Of a DNA stretch of 64,000 bases, positions 51,058 to 59,659 are shown piece after piece. The position numbers and the translations under genes are program-made. Numbering within the stretch: the stretch's first letter is position 1; every line of letters starts with the position of its first letter. The notes under the pieces were generated by a model. The model saw only the letters and a program-made list of their open reading frames with translations, was not told where the DNA came from and made no database searches. The stretch is from assembly GCA_016873395.1 (NCBI GenBank), contig VGXG01000004.1:1-64000 (forward strand), read 5' to 3'. This DNA comes from Nitrospira sp. (lineage in GTDB: Bacteria > Nitrospirota > Nitrospiria > Nitrospirales > Nitrospiraceae).

Positions 51058-53780
51058 GCACCAGGCTCCCTTTTCCTCTTCGCATGGCTTGGCGGGAGAC
51101 GCGGGCGGCCTGGCGGCATTTCCTCTATTTCTTCGTCTGCATCGCGCTGGGCGTCGGCGCACTGGTCGGGGTGGGCCTCTTTGCGGCCAATGTCGAGCGG
51201 ACCGTCACGACGGAAGCGCGCGGCCTCATGGCCGGCGACCTGGAGGTCCGCCTGTCCCGACACATGAGCCAGGCAGGGGAGTCGGTCCTCAAATCTCTCG
51301 CCGATCGTGGAATCGAATCCGTTCATGTCAGTGAACTGGTAGCCATGGCCGCTGCGGCCGGCGACGAAGAGTCCCAGTCGTCAATTCAACAGACGTCCCA
51401 GCAAGCGACACAGATCATCGAGTTGAAGGCGGTGGAAGAGGGCTACCCCTTCTACGGCACCCTCAAAGTCGATCCTGACCAGCCGCTCGCCGAACTCCTC
51501 TCCTTGCCTGACCATCTCTGTTATACCCCTCACCCCTCACCCCTTACCCCTCACGCATCCTGTTACGGTGCGGTCGTCCAGGAGTCCCTGCTCATCCGCA
51601 TGGGGCTGACGATCGGCGGCCATCTCAAGATCGGCGAGGCCGACTTCGTCATCACCGGTATCCTGCGCAAGGAGTCGGACCGGGTGGCGGGCGCCTTCAG
51701 CCTGGGGCCTCGCGTCATGATCTCGCGCGAGGGATTGGCGGCCACGGACCTGATCAAACCCGGCAGCCGCGTGCGGGAACGGTATCTGCTGCGCCTGCCC
51801 GAGACGGTCCCGGCCGAGCCCCTGCTCTATGAGCTACGCGGCCGCCTGGCCTCCGAATCCGCCCGCGTGATCGGCTATCGTGATGCCCAGCCGCAGCTTC
51901 GGCGGTTCCTGGATCAGCTCGCCCGCTACCTCGGCCTGGTCGGCCTGACCGCTCTCTTCGTCGGGGGCATCGGGGTGGCCAGCACGGTCCAGGCCTTCCT
52001 GCGGGAAAAACTTAACACCATTGCGATCCTCAAGACGTTGGGGGCTGATTCGGGCGCGATCGTCCGCACCTATTTGATCCAGGCGCTGCTGCTGGGTCTC
52101 ATTGGGAGCCTGGCCGGGATTGCGTTGGGGATCGGTCTGCAGGGATTCCTGCCGAGGTTCCTGACCACTCTGCTCCCGCTGGATGTAATGGCCTTGCCGA
52201 CGAGCCTGTCCATCTCGTCCCTCTTGCCCATCCTGAAGGGAGCGGCCATGGGGATTCTGACGACGCTGCTCTTCACCCTCTGGCCCCTGCTGGGCATCCG
52301 CGACATTCGCCCCGCGCTCATTTTCCGTCGCGACGTGGCGGGAGCCGTCCCTTCAGCCGTCTTTCACCCTCCATGGCTCAAGGCTGAGGTGTTGACGCTG
52401 CGCTCGCTGGCCGCCCTCGGCATTACAGCCGGCTTGGCCGGCCTCGCCATCTGGCAAGCCGGGTCCTGGAGGATCGGGCTGATCTTCATCGGCGGCTTGA
52501 TTGCGGCTGTGGTCTTGCTCCTGCTCGCCACGCTAGGTCTGATCCGAGCCTTGCGGTTCACTCCAAGCTCCCGCTCCCTCGCAGTCCGCCATGCCATCGG
52601 CAACCTCTATCGGCCCGGCAGCCAGGCGGCCGGGATCATGGTCTCGGTCGGCATCGGGGTCATGGTGATCATGGCGGTCTCGATTCTGGAACGTTCGTTG
52701 GTAGCCCAGCTGGGAGAAAGCCGCCCGGTTGACGCGCCGACGTTTTTCTTCATCGACATCCAGCCGGACCAGAAAGAGGGCTTCCTGCAACTGCTCCGGC
52801 AACGGATGCCGGAGGCCAAGCCCGAAACCACCCCGCTGGTCCGCTCGCGCCTCTATACCCTCAACGGCAGACCGGTCGAGGCGGAGGAGGGCGCAGGGGA
52901 GCAGGAGAAAAAGGACGGGGAGGGGCGTGGGGAAGAGCGTGATAGCCGGGAGACTCGACAGGGCTGGTATCGAACCCGCGAGTATGTCCTGACCGTTCTC
53001 AACGACCTGCCGAAGGACAACGTGATCACCAAGGGAGCCTGGTGGGACCAGCAGCAGCCCGGCAACAAGCCGTTGGTGTCGGTCGAGGAAGAGGCAGCCA
53101 GCAACCTGGGCCTGGATCTCGGCTCCACCGTCGAGTTCGACATCCAGGGGGCGACAGTCTCGGCGGAGGTCAGCAGCATCCGCAAGGTGGAGTGGGGGAA
53201 TTTCTCGACGAATTTTTACATGATCCTATCGCCCGGATCGCTGAAAGGTGCGCCCGTCACCTACGTGGCCACGGTGCGGGTCCCGCCTGAGGGCGAAGTG
53301 CCGCTGCAGCAGGCGGTCGTGGCGAGCTTTCCCAACGTCACGGCCATCAACATCGGGGACGTCTTAGAAAGCTTCGCCCAAGTGGTCGAACGGCTCTCGC
53401 TGGCGATCCGCGCGATCGCCCTCTTCTGTATCCTGACCGGCGGGATCGTCATGGCTGCAGCCCTGGCCGTCACCCGCTACCGGCGACTCTATGAGTCAGT
53501 GGTGTTCAAGGCCCTGGGCGCCACGCGCGGCCTGATCGCCCGGTCCTTCGCCACGGAGTATGCCCTGCTGGGAACGGTCGCCGGCCTGATCGGCAGTCTT
53601 CTGGCCAGCCTCCTCTCCTGGGGGCTGCTCCATTTCATCTTCGACCTGCCCTGGACGCTCCAGCCAGGCCTACTCACGACCGGCCTCCTGCTGACCGTCG
53701 TCTTGACGCTCGGCGTGGGCTTCCTCAGCACCTTCCGCATCTTGGGCCAGCGGCCGTTGACCATCCTGCGCCACGAATAA
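51054..53780 (+). CDS. ABC transporter permease, YbbP/FtsX type
   Basis: The 908-residue protein has one N-terminal TM helix, a large periplasmic domain and three TM helices of an FtsX core (LVGLTALFVGGIGVASTVQAFL). A second half repeats this with its own periplasmic part and FtsX core (ALFCILTGGIVMAAALAVTRYRR ... LGATRGLIARSF). This is the duplicated YbbP layout. Two odd stretches interrupt it: a heptamer-encoded insert near residues 157-168 (TPHPSPLTPHAS) and a Glu/Gly/Arg-rich segment near 607-635. Both are in exported loops and keep the frame. Confidence 0.93.
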   Translation: MSTRLPFPLRMAWRETRAAWRHFLYFFVCIALGVGALVGVGLFAANVERTVTTEARGLMAGDLEVRLSRHMSQAGESVLKSLADRGIESVHVSELVAMAAAAGDEESQSSIQQTSQQATQIIELKAVEEGYPFYGTLKVDPDQPLAELLSLPDHLCYTPHPSPLTPHASCYGAVVQESLLIRMGLTIGGHLKIGEADFVITGILRKESDRVAGAFSLGPRVMISREGLAATDLIKPGSRVRERYLLRLPETVPAEPLLYELRGRLASESARVIGYRDAQPQLRRFLDQLARYLGLVGLTALFVGGIGVASTVQAFLREKLNTIAILKTLGADSGAIVRTYLIQALLLGLIGSLAGIALGIGLQGFLPRFLTTLLPLDVMALPTSLSISSLLPILKGAAMGILTTLLFTLWPLLGIRDIRPALIFRRDVAGAVPSAVFHPPWLKAEVLTLRSLAALGITAGLAGLAIWQAGSWRIGLIFIGGLIAAVVLLLLATLGLIRALRFTPSSRSLAVRHAIGNLYRPGSQAAGIMVSVGIGVMVIMAVSILERSLVAQLGESRPVDAPTFFFIDIQPDQKEGFLQLLRQRMPEAKPETTPLVRSRLYTLNGRPVEAEEGAGEQEKKDGEGRGEERDSRETRQGWYRTREYVLTVLNDLPKDNVITKGAWWDQQQPGNKPLVSVEEEAASNLGLDLGSTVEFDIQGATVSAEVSSIRKVEWGNFSTNFYMILSPGSLKGAPVTYVATVRVPPEGEVPLQQAVVASFPNVTAINIGDVLESFAQVVERLSLAIRAIALFCILTGGIVMAAALAVTRYRRLYESVVFKALGATRGLIARSFATEYALLGTVAGLIGSLLASLLSWGLLHFIFDLPWTLQPGLLTTGLLLTVVLTLGVGFLSTFRILGQRPLTILRHE
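51524..51557 (+). repeat. In-frame 7-bp tandem repeat inside the permease gene
   Basis: ACCCCTC, ACCCCTC, ACCCCTT, ACCCCTC and ACGC run with a 7-bp period and encode TPHPSPLTPHAS in a periplasmic loop. The encoded LTPHAS equals the peptide inserted in xerC. Confidence 0.85.
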
Positions 53781-53966
53781 GGCTGCTGAAAAAGGCCCCC
53801 AGCTTCGTTGACACTAAGGAATCCGGCTGCCTCACCAACTCGGCAGCGTCCGCAAACGTGACGCTCGTTATTCCTCGCGTCGCGGACCCCTGCGACGTAC
53901 CCTCCCCGCGTACGCCTCGTCGCCACGCTTCCTGCGGCCTTGCTGGACGCCTTTTTGAGCAGCCTT
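53779..53966. repeat. Inverted-repeat (MITE-like) element, GGCTGCT type
   Basis: AAGGCTGCTGAAAAAGG and CCTTTTTGAGCAGCCTT bound 188 bp directly after the permease stop. The middle (53829-53891) is nearly identical to 22232-22294 in an element with different ends. Confidence 0.88.
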
Positions 53967-54107
53967 GAGAGTAGAGATTGGGATAGCGGGCGGTCTTCTG
54001 TGCTCGCTGGGCTCGCGCAGTTAGAGGCAAGCCGGCCACCCGCTGTAAGGTGAGACGAGAAGGCGATTCTGATCAAGAACCACCGCTTGGTTCTCATATT
54101 TATTCGC

Positions 54108-54746
54108 TTACCCAACTCCTCCAACCGTGGGAGGATAGGGTAACGGGCCAAGCAATTTCCTCAATTCATGGTCGTCTGAATTCTCGCGCACCACTTTCAC
54201 AAACACCGGGATCAATGCTTCAAGCACTTCGACACCGCGAATCAGTGAGTCACGATTCTTCGACCCTTGGTCAGTCGAGCCTCCATGGAAGAGCTGATTC
54301 CTGAGCGTGTATAGCCTCATGAATCCGTCCACCAAGCCTGATCCCCTATTCTGACTCGGGCGCCGGTCCCGTTCTTTAAGAGTCACAAGGTTCGCTTTGT
54401 GCCAAGCAATCCAGCACTCCTTGTCCAAATAGTCATCATTCAGAATCTCATTCCATGAATTTTCTATTTCTTTCTTCCTTTCCTTAATTGCTCCCCCGCG
54501 ATCCTTTTTTTGCAACAACTCTAAGAAGCCCCTAATATCGCCATCCTCGCCCGTGCCCGGTTTTCTTATCTCCGGAAGATATCTCGGCTGACCGTAAAGG
54601 GCGTTGAATGCAATCCAATAGAAAATGAACTGTCCATCTAAATCCTTCCCAGCCGGGTTATTTGGGATACTCTTGGCCCGTTTCAACCAGGATTCGGATC
54701 TGTGCAAGCGAACCTGAATGGGAGAGCGCTTCTCAGTCATGGTCAT
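54108..54746 (-). CDS. HEPN-like domain protein
   Basis: The 212-residue helical protein (ATG 54746 or 54740) begins with SESWLKRAKSI, then FIFYWIAFNALYGQPRYL, a charged middle part, and LVDGFMRLYTLRNQLFHGG. The last segment contains the RNxxxH motif of HEPN ribonuclease-like domains. HEPN proteins occur in toxin-antitoxin, phage defence and RNA-processing systems. The gene is clearly AT-richer than its neighbours, suggesting acquisition. No minimal nucleotidyltransferase partner is adjacent. Confidence 0.72.
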   Translation of the reverse strand: MTMTEKRSPIQVRLHRSESWLKRAKSIPNNPAGKDLDGQFIFYWIAFNALYGQPRYLPEIRKPGTGEDGDIRGFLELLQKKDRGGAIKERKKEIENSWNEILNDDYLDKECWIAWHKANLVTLKERDRRPSQNRGSGLVDGFMRLYTLRNQLFHGGSTDQGSKNRDSLIRGVEVLEALIPVFVKVVRENSDDHELRKLLGPLPYPPTVGGVG

Positions 54747-54830
54747 GGCTCGAAGCCGTCTGCGAAGTCGGGGCGTTTGCAACAGCCGTTAAAGGACGGG
54801 CAGGGTTACCAGCCAGAGGAGCAGCCCCCT

Positions 54831-55064
54831 TTACGATGCGGCGAGGATACGCGTCTGGATCGGAAGGACCTTGGAGGGACGCCGCTCACCCTTGGGGAGA
54901 AAGTTCAGGATCTCAAACCCGATGACCGACCCATCCGCAGCGATCGAATACACGACTTCTTTGTTTCCCGCTTCACTTTCTCGACAGAACATCTCCTTCT
55001 TGTCACTAAACCGGACAGACAGCGCGTTTCCTTTCCGGTCATAGGTGATCCGAATCGGCTTCAT
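54831..55064 (-). CDS. DUF2283-family protein
   Basis: The 77-residue protein begins ITYDRKGNALSVRFSDKK and continues VVYSIAADGSVIGFEILNF, the conserved beta-strand pattern of DUF2283 (typically Y-D-x-x-x-D-x-L-Y-I and G-x-x-x-G-I-E-I). The function is unknown. Such genes often lie beside DUF4258 or other small accessory genes in toxin-antitoxin-like neighbourhoods. Here it sits upstream of the HEPN gene on the same strand, with an 84-bp gap. Confidence 0.82.
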   Translation of the reverse strand: MKPIRITYDRKGNALSVRFSDKKEMFCRESEAGNKEVVYSIAADGSVIGFEILNFLPKGERRPSKVLPIQTRILAAS

Positions 55065-55152
55065 AGACCGCGACTCCTTTCTTGATTCGATCCGTCAGAT
55101 ACGCCAATGACAGGCCGCAGGTCAATTCATTCTACTCACTTTACAAGGCGGC

Positions 55153-55260
55153 AAGGCTGATCCTCCAACTGCGCGCGTCATCACCCGTTGCATGGGAAGA
55201 GCAACGGGTACCCGGGGCCTTCTGAAGCCGCGCGATGCGCGAGCAAGGAGGATTAGCCTT
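55153..55260. repeat. Inverted repeat downstream of mgtE
   Basis: AAGGCTGATCCTCC and GGAGGATTAGCCTT bound about 108 bp with the CACCCGTTGC/GCAACGGGT stem inside. TTTTCAGCAGCC follows at 55277-55288, a half-end of the GGCTGCT family, so the element may be a deleted or composite copy. Confidence 0.7.
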
Positions 55261-55289
55261 GCCGGCCCCATCCCCCTTTTCAGCAGCCG

Positions 55290-56537
55290 CTACAGCACCA
55301 GCTTCGTGGCGAGCCAGAGGAACAACCCCATACTGGCCACGTCGGTGGCAGTTGTCAGGAAGATGCTGGAGGCCGTGGCCGGGTCCGCGCCGAGTTTCTT
55401 CAGCGTCATCGGGACGAGGGCGCCCGAGACCCCACTGATCAGACAACTGCCGATCATCGCGCTGAACACCACGAGGGCCAACATCGCGGCAGCGGGATGG
55501 TGCTGTGACGTGGCGTAGAAGAACATGCCGAGTCCGGCCGTGATCCCGACCAATGTCCCGTTGAGCAAGCCGAGGCCCGCCTCCTTGGTTACCAGCCGCT
55601 TCTCGGTGCCTTTCTTCAGCTCGCCCAGGGTCATCCCCCGCAACGTCACGGCCAGGGCTTGGCAGCCGGTGTTGCCCGATTGCCCGGCCAGCACCGGCAG
55701 GAAGACCGCCAGCACCACGACTTTGTCGATCGTTTCTTCAAAAAGGCCAACTACGGCCGCCGCCACGAAGGCCGTGAGCAGGTTGAGCTGCAACCAGGGA
55801 TGGCGGAACCGGAAACTCCGCCACCAGGGGGTTGTCAGCCGCTCCTCCTCATCCACTCCGACCATCCGGCCAGGCTGGGCTGTGATCTTGATCGTGTGTT
55901 CTTCAAACAGCACATAGCCCCGCACGAGCCCGATCAAACGTCCGTCCTCGTCGCAGACCGGATAGACCGGATAATGCCGGTGGAGCACGGCTCGCATGGC
56001 GTCCGCCACGGACAAGGATGGAGCGAGAGAAAACGGGTCCGGCTGCATGACCGAGCGCAGCCGCTCGGTCGGTTCCGCCAGCAGCAGGTCGCGCATGACA
56101 ATGACGCCCAACAGTTTTCCATCCCGATCGGTCATGTAGCCGTAGGTAATAAAAGCCTGCTTCACCAACTCCCGCAACTGCTCCACGACTTCGCGGACCG
56201 TGATGTCCGTGGCGAAGACCGCCACGGGCCGCTCCATCAGCCGCCCGACGCTTCCTTCGGGATAGGCCTGGTTGCGTGTCCATTGCTCACGGCGGTCTGC
56301 CGGCGCGGCTTCCATGATGGCCGTCCGGCGACCTTCCTTAAACCGCAACAGGATCGCCAGCGCCATGTAGGGGTTGTGCAAGGCCAGCACCTGCGCAATG
56401 AGCGTGTCAGACTCCTTGGAGAGGAGCTTCATGGCCTCACCAGGAGCGCGCTGCTCGACTTCGGCCAGCAGTCTCTTGACCTGCTCCTCACTGTCCGGAG
56501 CAAGAGCGGTCACGTCGGAATGCGGGTGAGTCTCCAT
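55290..56537 (-). CDS. mgtE: MgtE-family magnesium transporter
   Basis: The 415-residue protein has an N-terminal MgtE domain (LLAEVEQRAPGEAMKLLSKESDTLIAQVL), two CBS domains (residues about 100-215, with GVIVMRDLLLAEPTE and YPVYPVCDEDGRLIGLVRG), and a C-terminal membrane domain of five helices. LPVLAGQSGNTGCQALAVTLRGM is the selectivity region. CBS and N domains gate the channel by cytoplasmic magnesium. The N-domain looks slightly shorter than in the 450-residue relatives. No Mg-riboswitch is seen in the 86-bp leader. Confidence 0.94.
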   Translation of the reverse strand: METHPHSDVTALAPDSEEQVKRLLAEVEQRAPGEAMKLLSKESDTLIAQVLALHNPYMALAILLRFKEGRRTAIMEAAPADRREQWTRNQAYPEGSVGRLMERPVAVFATDITVREVVEQLRELVKQAFITYGYMTDRDGKLLGVIVMRDLLLAEPTERLRSVMQPDPFSLAPSLSVADAMRAVLHRHYPVYPVCDEDGRLIGLVRGYVLFEEHTIKITAQPGRMVGVDEEERLTTPWWRSFRFRHPWLQLNLLTAFVAAAVVGLFEETIDKVVVLAVFLPVLAGQSGNTGCQALAVTLRGMTLGELKKGTEKRLVTKEAGLGLLNGTLVGITAGLGMFFYATSQHHPAAAMLALVVFSAMIGSCLISGVSGALVPMTLKKLGADPATASSIFLTTATDVASMGLFLWLATKLVL

Positions 56538-56623
56538 CGAGGATCTGAGCCTCCTGTGTCCTGCGACGACGAACGCGGGAGCGGCTTGTATGCCACCTCG
56601 CTCAAGCAGCCATCGTCAACGTT

Positions 56624-59458
56624 TCACGGTTGATATTTAGCGAGGTAGCGGCTGAGCGTCGCGCCTTCTCGTTCGCGGAAGGCCACGGCGATGCGGAGTT
56701 GCTCGAGGTACTGATCCAGTGTCTTGCCGCCGAAGTCGATCTTGCGCTCGGCGACAAAGCGATGCACGTCCTGCTCAAGCTCGGGCGTGGCCAGGCCACT
56801 GACCCCCTCGAACATCCGGCGGAGACCCTGCTTGGGGAACTGCTGGTCCATCCGGTCCCAGTTCGTCTTGACGAAATTCCAGGCCAGCTCCCGGCCGTAG
56901 ACGCTCGTCAGCACCAACCGCACCAAGAAAGGGGCGTCCTGCATGCGGACCTCGCCGTTGAGCGTGCCGACGAGGGTCCGCTCCAGCAGGAGTTGCGGTT
57001 GGAACGCCGCCAGGGAGTAAAGGTACCGCCGCTCCTCCTGCGGCGTCGCCGCCGTCTGGAACCGTTGGACAAACTCCTCGTAGCGCGCCGCGTCTCCCAC
57101 ATGGGCCAAGGTGGCGACGAGGGCCGGCAGGATATTGGGATCGACGGTCGGCTCGCGCCCGGCTTTCAGATCGCTGGTCACCGCTTCAAAGAACTCGGCC
57201 GCCAGGGCTTGCACGCCCGGATCATTTCCGATCGTGCCCAGCGCGCGGATCAAGTCGCCGCGCAGTTGCTTGGTCAGGTCGCTCTCGCCGGCGCGCGGCG
57301 CCCAGCCCAGCTCAGCGGCCATCGGGCTGATGCGATCCCGCACCAGCGCCTCCAGCCTGGGGCGGTCGCTGGGGTCGATGACGCGATTCAGCAGGTGAAA
57401 CGATTCGATCAGGATCGCCCAGACGTTCTTATCCCGTTCGGCTTTGAATCGAGCCGTCAGATCGAGGTACTCGCCGAGCGGCGTCAGCCCGGCCACCGTC
57501 GCGGCCCAGGCATCGTTGACCAGGTTGAACCGCTCGACTGCGGGTAATTTCTCCGGCGCTCGCAGCAACCGCTCCAGCAAGGCCGATTCATAACCGACCC
57601 GGTAAAACCCGTGGCCTCCTTCGTTCACCAGCACCGACTCGAAGCCGTCCGGCACGGGGACGCTCGCCTCCCTGTCGGTGAGCAGCAGCCGGTGGATGCC
57701 GGCCTTTCCGCGCGCCGTGATTCGCACCTGGATCGGCACGTGCCACGTTGAAGGCGAGAGGCGAGCGGCGAGGGGCGAGGGGTCGGAAAGGTAGGTGAAG
57801 CGCTGCTGAGTGACACGCAACCGCGAACCGTCGAGCGCGACCGTGATCAATGGGTAGCCGGGGTTGAAGATCCAACCATCCATGAGGGCCGGCACCGGCT
57901 GCTTGGCTGCATGGCCGAGGGCGGTCCAGAGGTCGCCTGTGTCGGCGTTGTCGTAGGCATGTCTGCGCAGATATTCACGTACGCCGGTGCGGAATACCTC
58001 CGGGCCGAGGTGCTGCTCCAACATCCGCAACACGCTCGCGCCCTTTTCGTAGGTCAGCACGTCGAACATGGCGTCGGCGTCTTTGGGCGCACGCACCGGG
58101 TACTCGATCGGCCTGGTGCTGTGCAGCCCGTCCACAGACAAGGCGGCCGCGCGCGAGGCGCCGAAGGAGGTCCAGCGCTGCCATTCAGGCTTCCAGGCAT
58201 CCACTGCCAGCATCTCCATGAAGGTGGCGAAGGCCTCGTTGAGCCAGAGACCGTTCCACCAACTCATCGTGACCAGGTCGCCGAACCACATGTGGGCATT
58301 CTCGTGCGCGACGACATCGGCCACCCGCTCGATCTCCGCATGGGTCGCGGTCTGTCCATCCACCAGGAGCGCATTCTCCCGAAAGGTGATAGCGCCCAGG
58401 TTTTCCATCGCCCCCGAGGCAAAGTCCGGAATGGCCAGCAGGTCAAGCTTATCGCTGGGATAGGTCACGCCGTAGTAGTCTTCGAAAAACTTGAGCGAGA
58501 AGGCCCCGATTTCCAACCCGATCGCTGCCAGGTGCTTCTTGCCCGGCACGCACCAGACACGCAAGGGGGTCTTGCCGACCGGAACCGGCCCGGTCGCCTC
58601 CAGCCGACCGACCACGAAGGCGACCAGGTAGGTGGACATGCGGATCGTGTCCTGGAACTGCATGACCTTCTTGCCCTGCTCGATCCGCTCGGACTTGATC
58701 GCCGTATTGGAGACGGCGGTCAATTGAGGATCGATGACGAGGGTTGTGGCGAAGACCGCTTTGAAAGCCGGCTCGTCCCAGCAGGGGAAGGCGCGGCGCG
58801 CATCCGTAGCCTCGAATTGGGTGGCGGCCAGCTCATGCGTCTGACCTTCCGAGTCCTTATACGTGCTGCGGTAGAACCCGCGCAGTTTGTCGTTGAGGAT
58901 GCCCTTGAAGGAGAGGCGCAGGCGCCAGGTGCCGGGAGCGAGTGGGGCGGGGAATGTGAGCCGGCACCGTTCCGAGGATTCGTCCAGTTCCACCGTGGCA
59001 CGCTGCCGAGCGCGGTTGCTACCGGAGCCACTGTTGCTGCTTTCAATGGTCGCCTCCGGAATCTCCAGCTCGGCCGCGTTCAGGAGGAGTTCAGCGGTCG
59101 GCTCCTTGACCGTGACCGTAATGGTTTCGGTCCCGGTGAAGGTGAAGGCCGCCAGGTCGGGCTCCAGCCGGAGGTCGTAACGGGTCGGAATCACATGGCG
59201 CGGCAATCTGTAGAGATCCAATTGATTCGCTCCTGTCGCCTGTATGGATGGAAATAAGAGTTCGGCTTCCTCTTCCTTGGGTCGCCGGATGAGAGCCGCG
59301 CGAGCCTCCGCTCCAAGCCGGTTGATCACGGGGCTCGCGCAGCCGAGTCCGATGATCGACCTGGCTGCCGCCGGGAGCGCTTCGAGCAGGCGGCGACGAG
59401 TGACGGAGCTGTGCAGGAGGGAGGGCCTGCTGAGAAAGCGAGCGATTCGCTCAAACAT
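56624..59458 (-). CDS. M1-family zinc aminopeptidase
   Basis: This gluzincin is of the ERAP/tricorn-factor type. The substrate motif GAMENLGAITFRE is followed by the zinc site HENAHMWFGDLV...NEAFATFME (near residue 385), and the C-terminal ERAP1-like domain reaches the end. The N-terminal 65 residues before LDLYRLPRHVIPTRYDL are poorly conserved and include basic SRPSLLHSSVTRRRLLEAL. The start may lie further inside, or this may be a membrane-targeting part. A heptamer array (57752-57783) adds a short in-frame insertion (SPLAARLSPST). Confidence 0.93.
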   Translation of the reverse strand: MFERIARFLSRPSLLHSSVTRRRLLEALPAAARSIIGLGCASPVINRLGAEARAALIRRPKEEEAELLFPSIQATGANQLDLYRLPRHVIPTRYDLRLEPDLAAFTFTGTETITVTVKEPTAELLLNAAELEIPEATIESSNSGSGSNRARQRATVELDESSERCRLTFPAPLAPGTWRLRLSFKGILNDKLRGFYRSTYKDSEGQTHELAATQFEATDARRAFPCWDEPAFKAVFATTLVIDPQLTAVSNTAIKSERIEQGKKVMQFQDTIRMSTYLVAFVVGRLEATGPVPVGKTPLRVWCVPGKKHLAAIGLEIGAFSLKFFEDYYGVTYPSDKLDLLAIPDFASGAMENLGAITFRENALLVDGQTATHAEIERVADVVAHENAHMWFGDLVTMSWWNGLWLNEAFATFMEMLAVDAWKPEWQRWTSFGASRAAALSVDGLHSTRPIEYPVRAPKDADAMFDVLTYEKGASVLRMLEQHLGPEVFRTGVREYLRRHAYDNADTGDLWTALGHAAKQPVPALMDGWIFNPGYPLITVALDGSRLRVTQQRFTYLSDPSPLAARLSPSTWHVPIQVRITARGKAGIHRLLLTDREASVPVPDGFESVLVNEGGHGFYRVGYESALLERLLRAPEKLPAVERFNLVNDAWAATVAGLTPLGEYLDLTARFKAERDKNVWAILIESFHLLNRVIDPSDRPRLEALVRDRISPMAAELGWAPRAGESDLTKQLRGDLIRALGTIGNDPGVQALAAEFFEAVTSDLKAGREPTVDPNILPALVATLAHVGDAARYEEFVQRFQTAATPQEERRYLYSLAAFQPQLLLERTLVGTLNGEVRMQDAPFLVRLVLTSVYGRELAWNFVKTNWDRMDQQFPKQGLRRMFEGVSGLATPELEQDVHRFVAERKIDFGGKTLDQYLEQLRIAVAFREREGATLSRYLAKYQP
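57752..57783 (-). repeat. In-frame 7-bp tandem repeat inside the M1 peptidase gene
   Basis: GGCGAGA, GGCGAGC, GGCGAGG and GGCGAGG repeat with a 7-bp period. The minus strand reads DPSPLAARLSPST between YLS and WHVPIQV, two beta-strands of the barrel domain. Confidence 0.8.
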
Positions 59459-59468
59459 CCCACGTTCT

Positions 59469-59649
59469 AGCCCGCATTATTCATGAACGCTTCTACTGCA
59501 ATCGCGGATACGCTACTGCGCCGGGCGGGCTCGCCGCTTAGTCCCTCAACGTACTATTCAAGTACGCGTCGGTCCCTCGCGGCTCCACGCGCCCGTCTCG
59601 TAATGCGTCTGCGCGATTTCGTGACGAACCGTCATGAATAATGCGGGCT
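59469..59649. repeat. MITE-like element with AGCCCGCATTATTCATGA ends, copy 2
   Basis: The same perfect 18-bp inverted ends as 48706-48976 bound 181 bp. The interior holds a CAACGTACT/AGTACGC stem. The 26 bp inside the left end match copy 1's right end, and the rest differs. It separates the M1 peptidase start from the rpiA stop. Confidence 0.9.
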
Positions 59650-59659
59650 GCTGGCCGGC

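Noticed and set aside
56538-56623. Magnesium riboswitch before mgtE
   Set aside because: The leader is only 86 bp and shows none of the conserved M-box segments or long hairpins.
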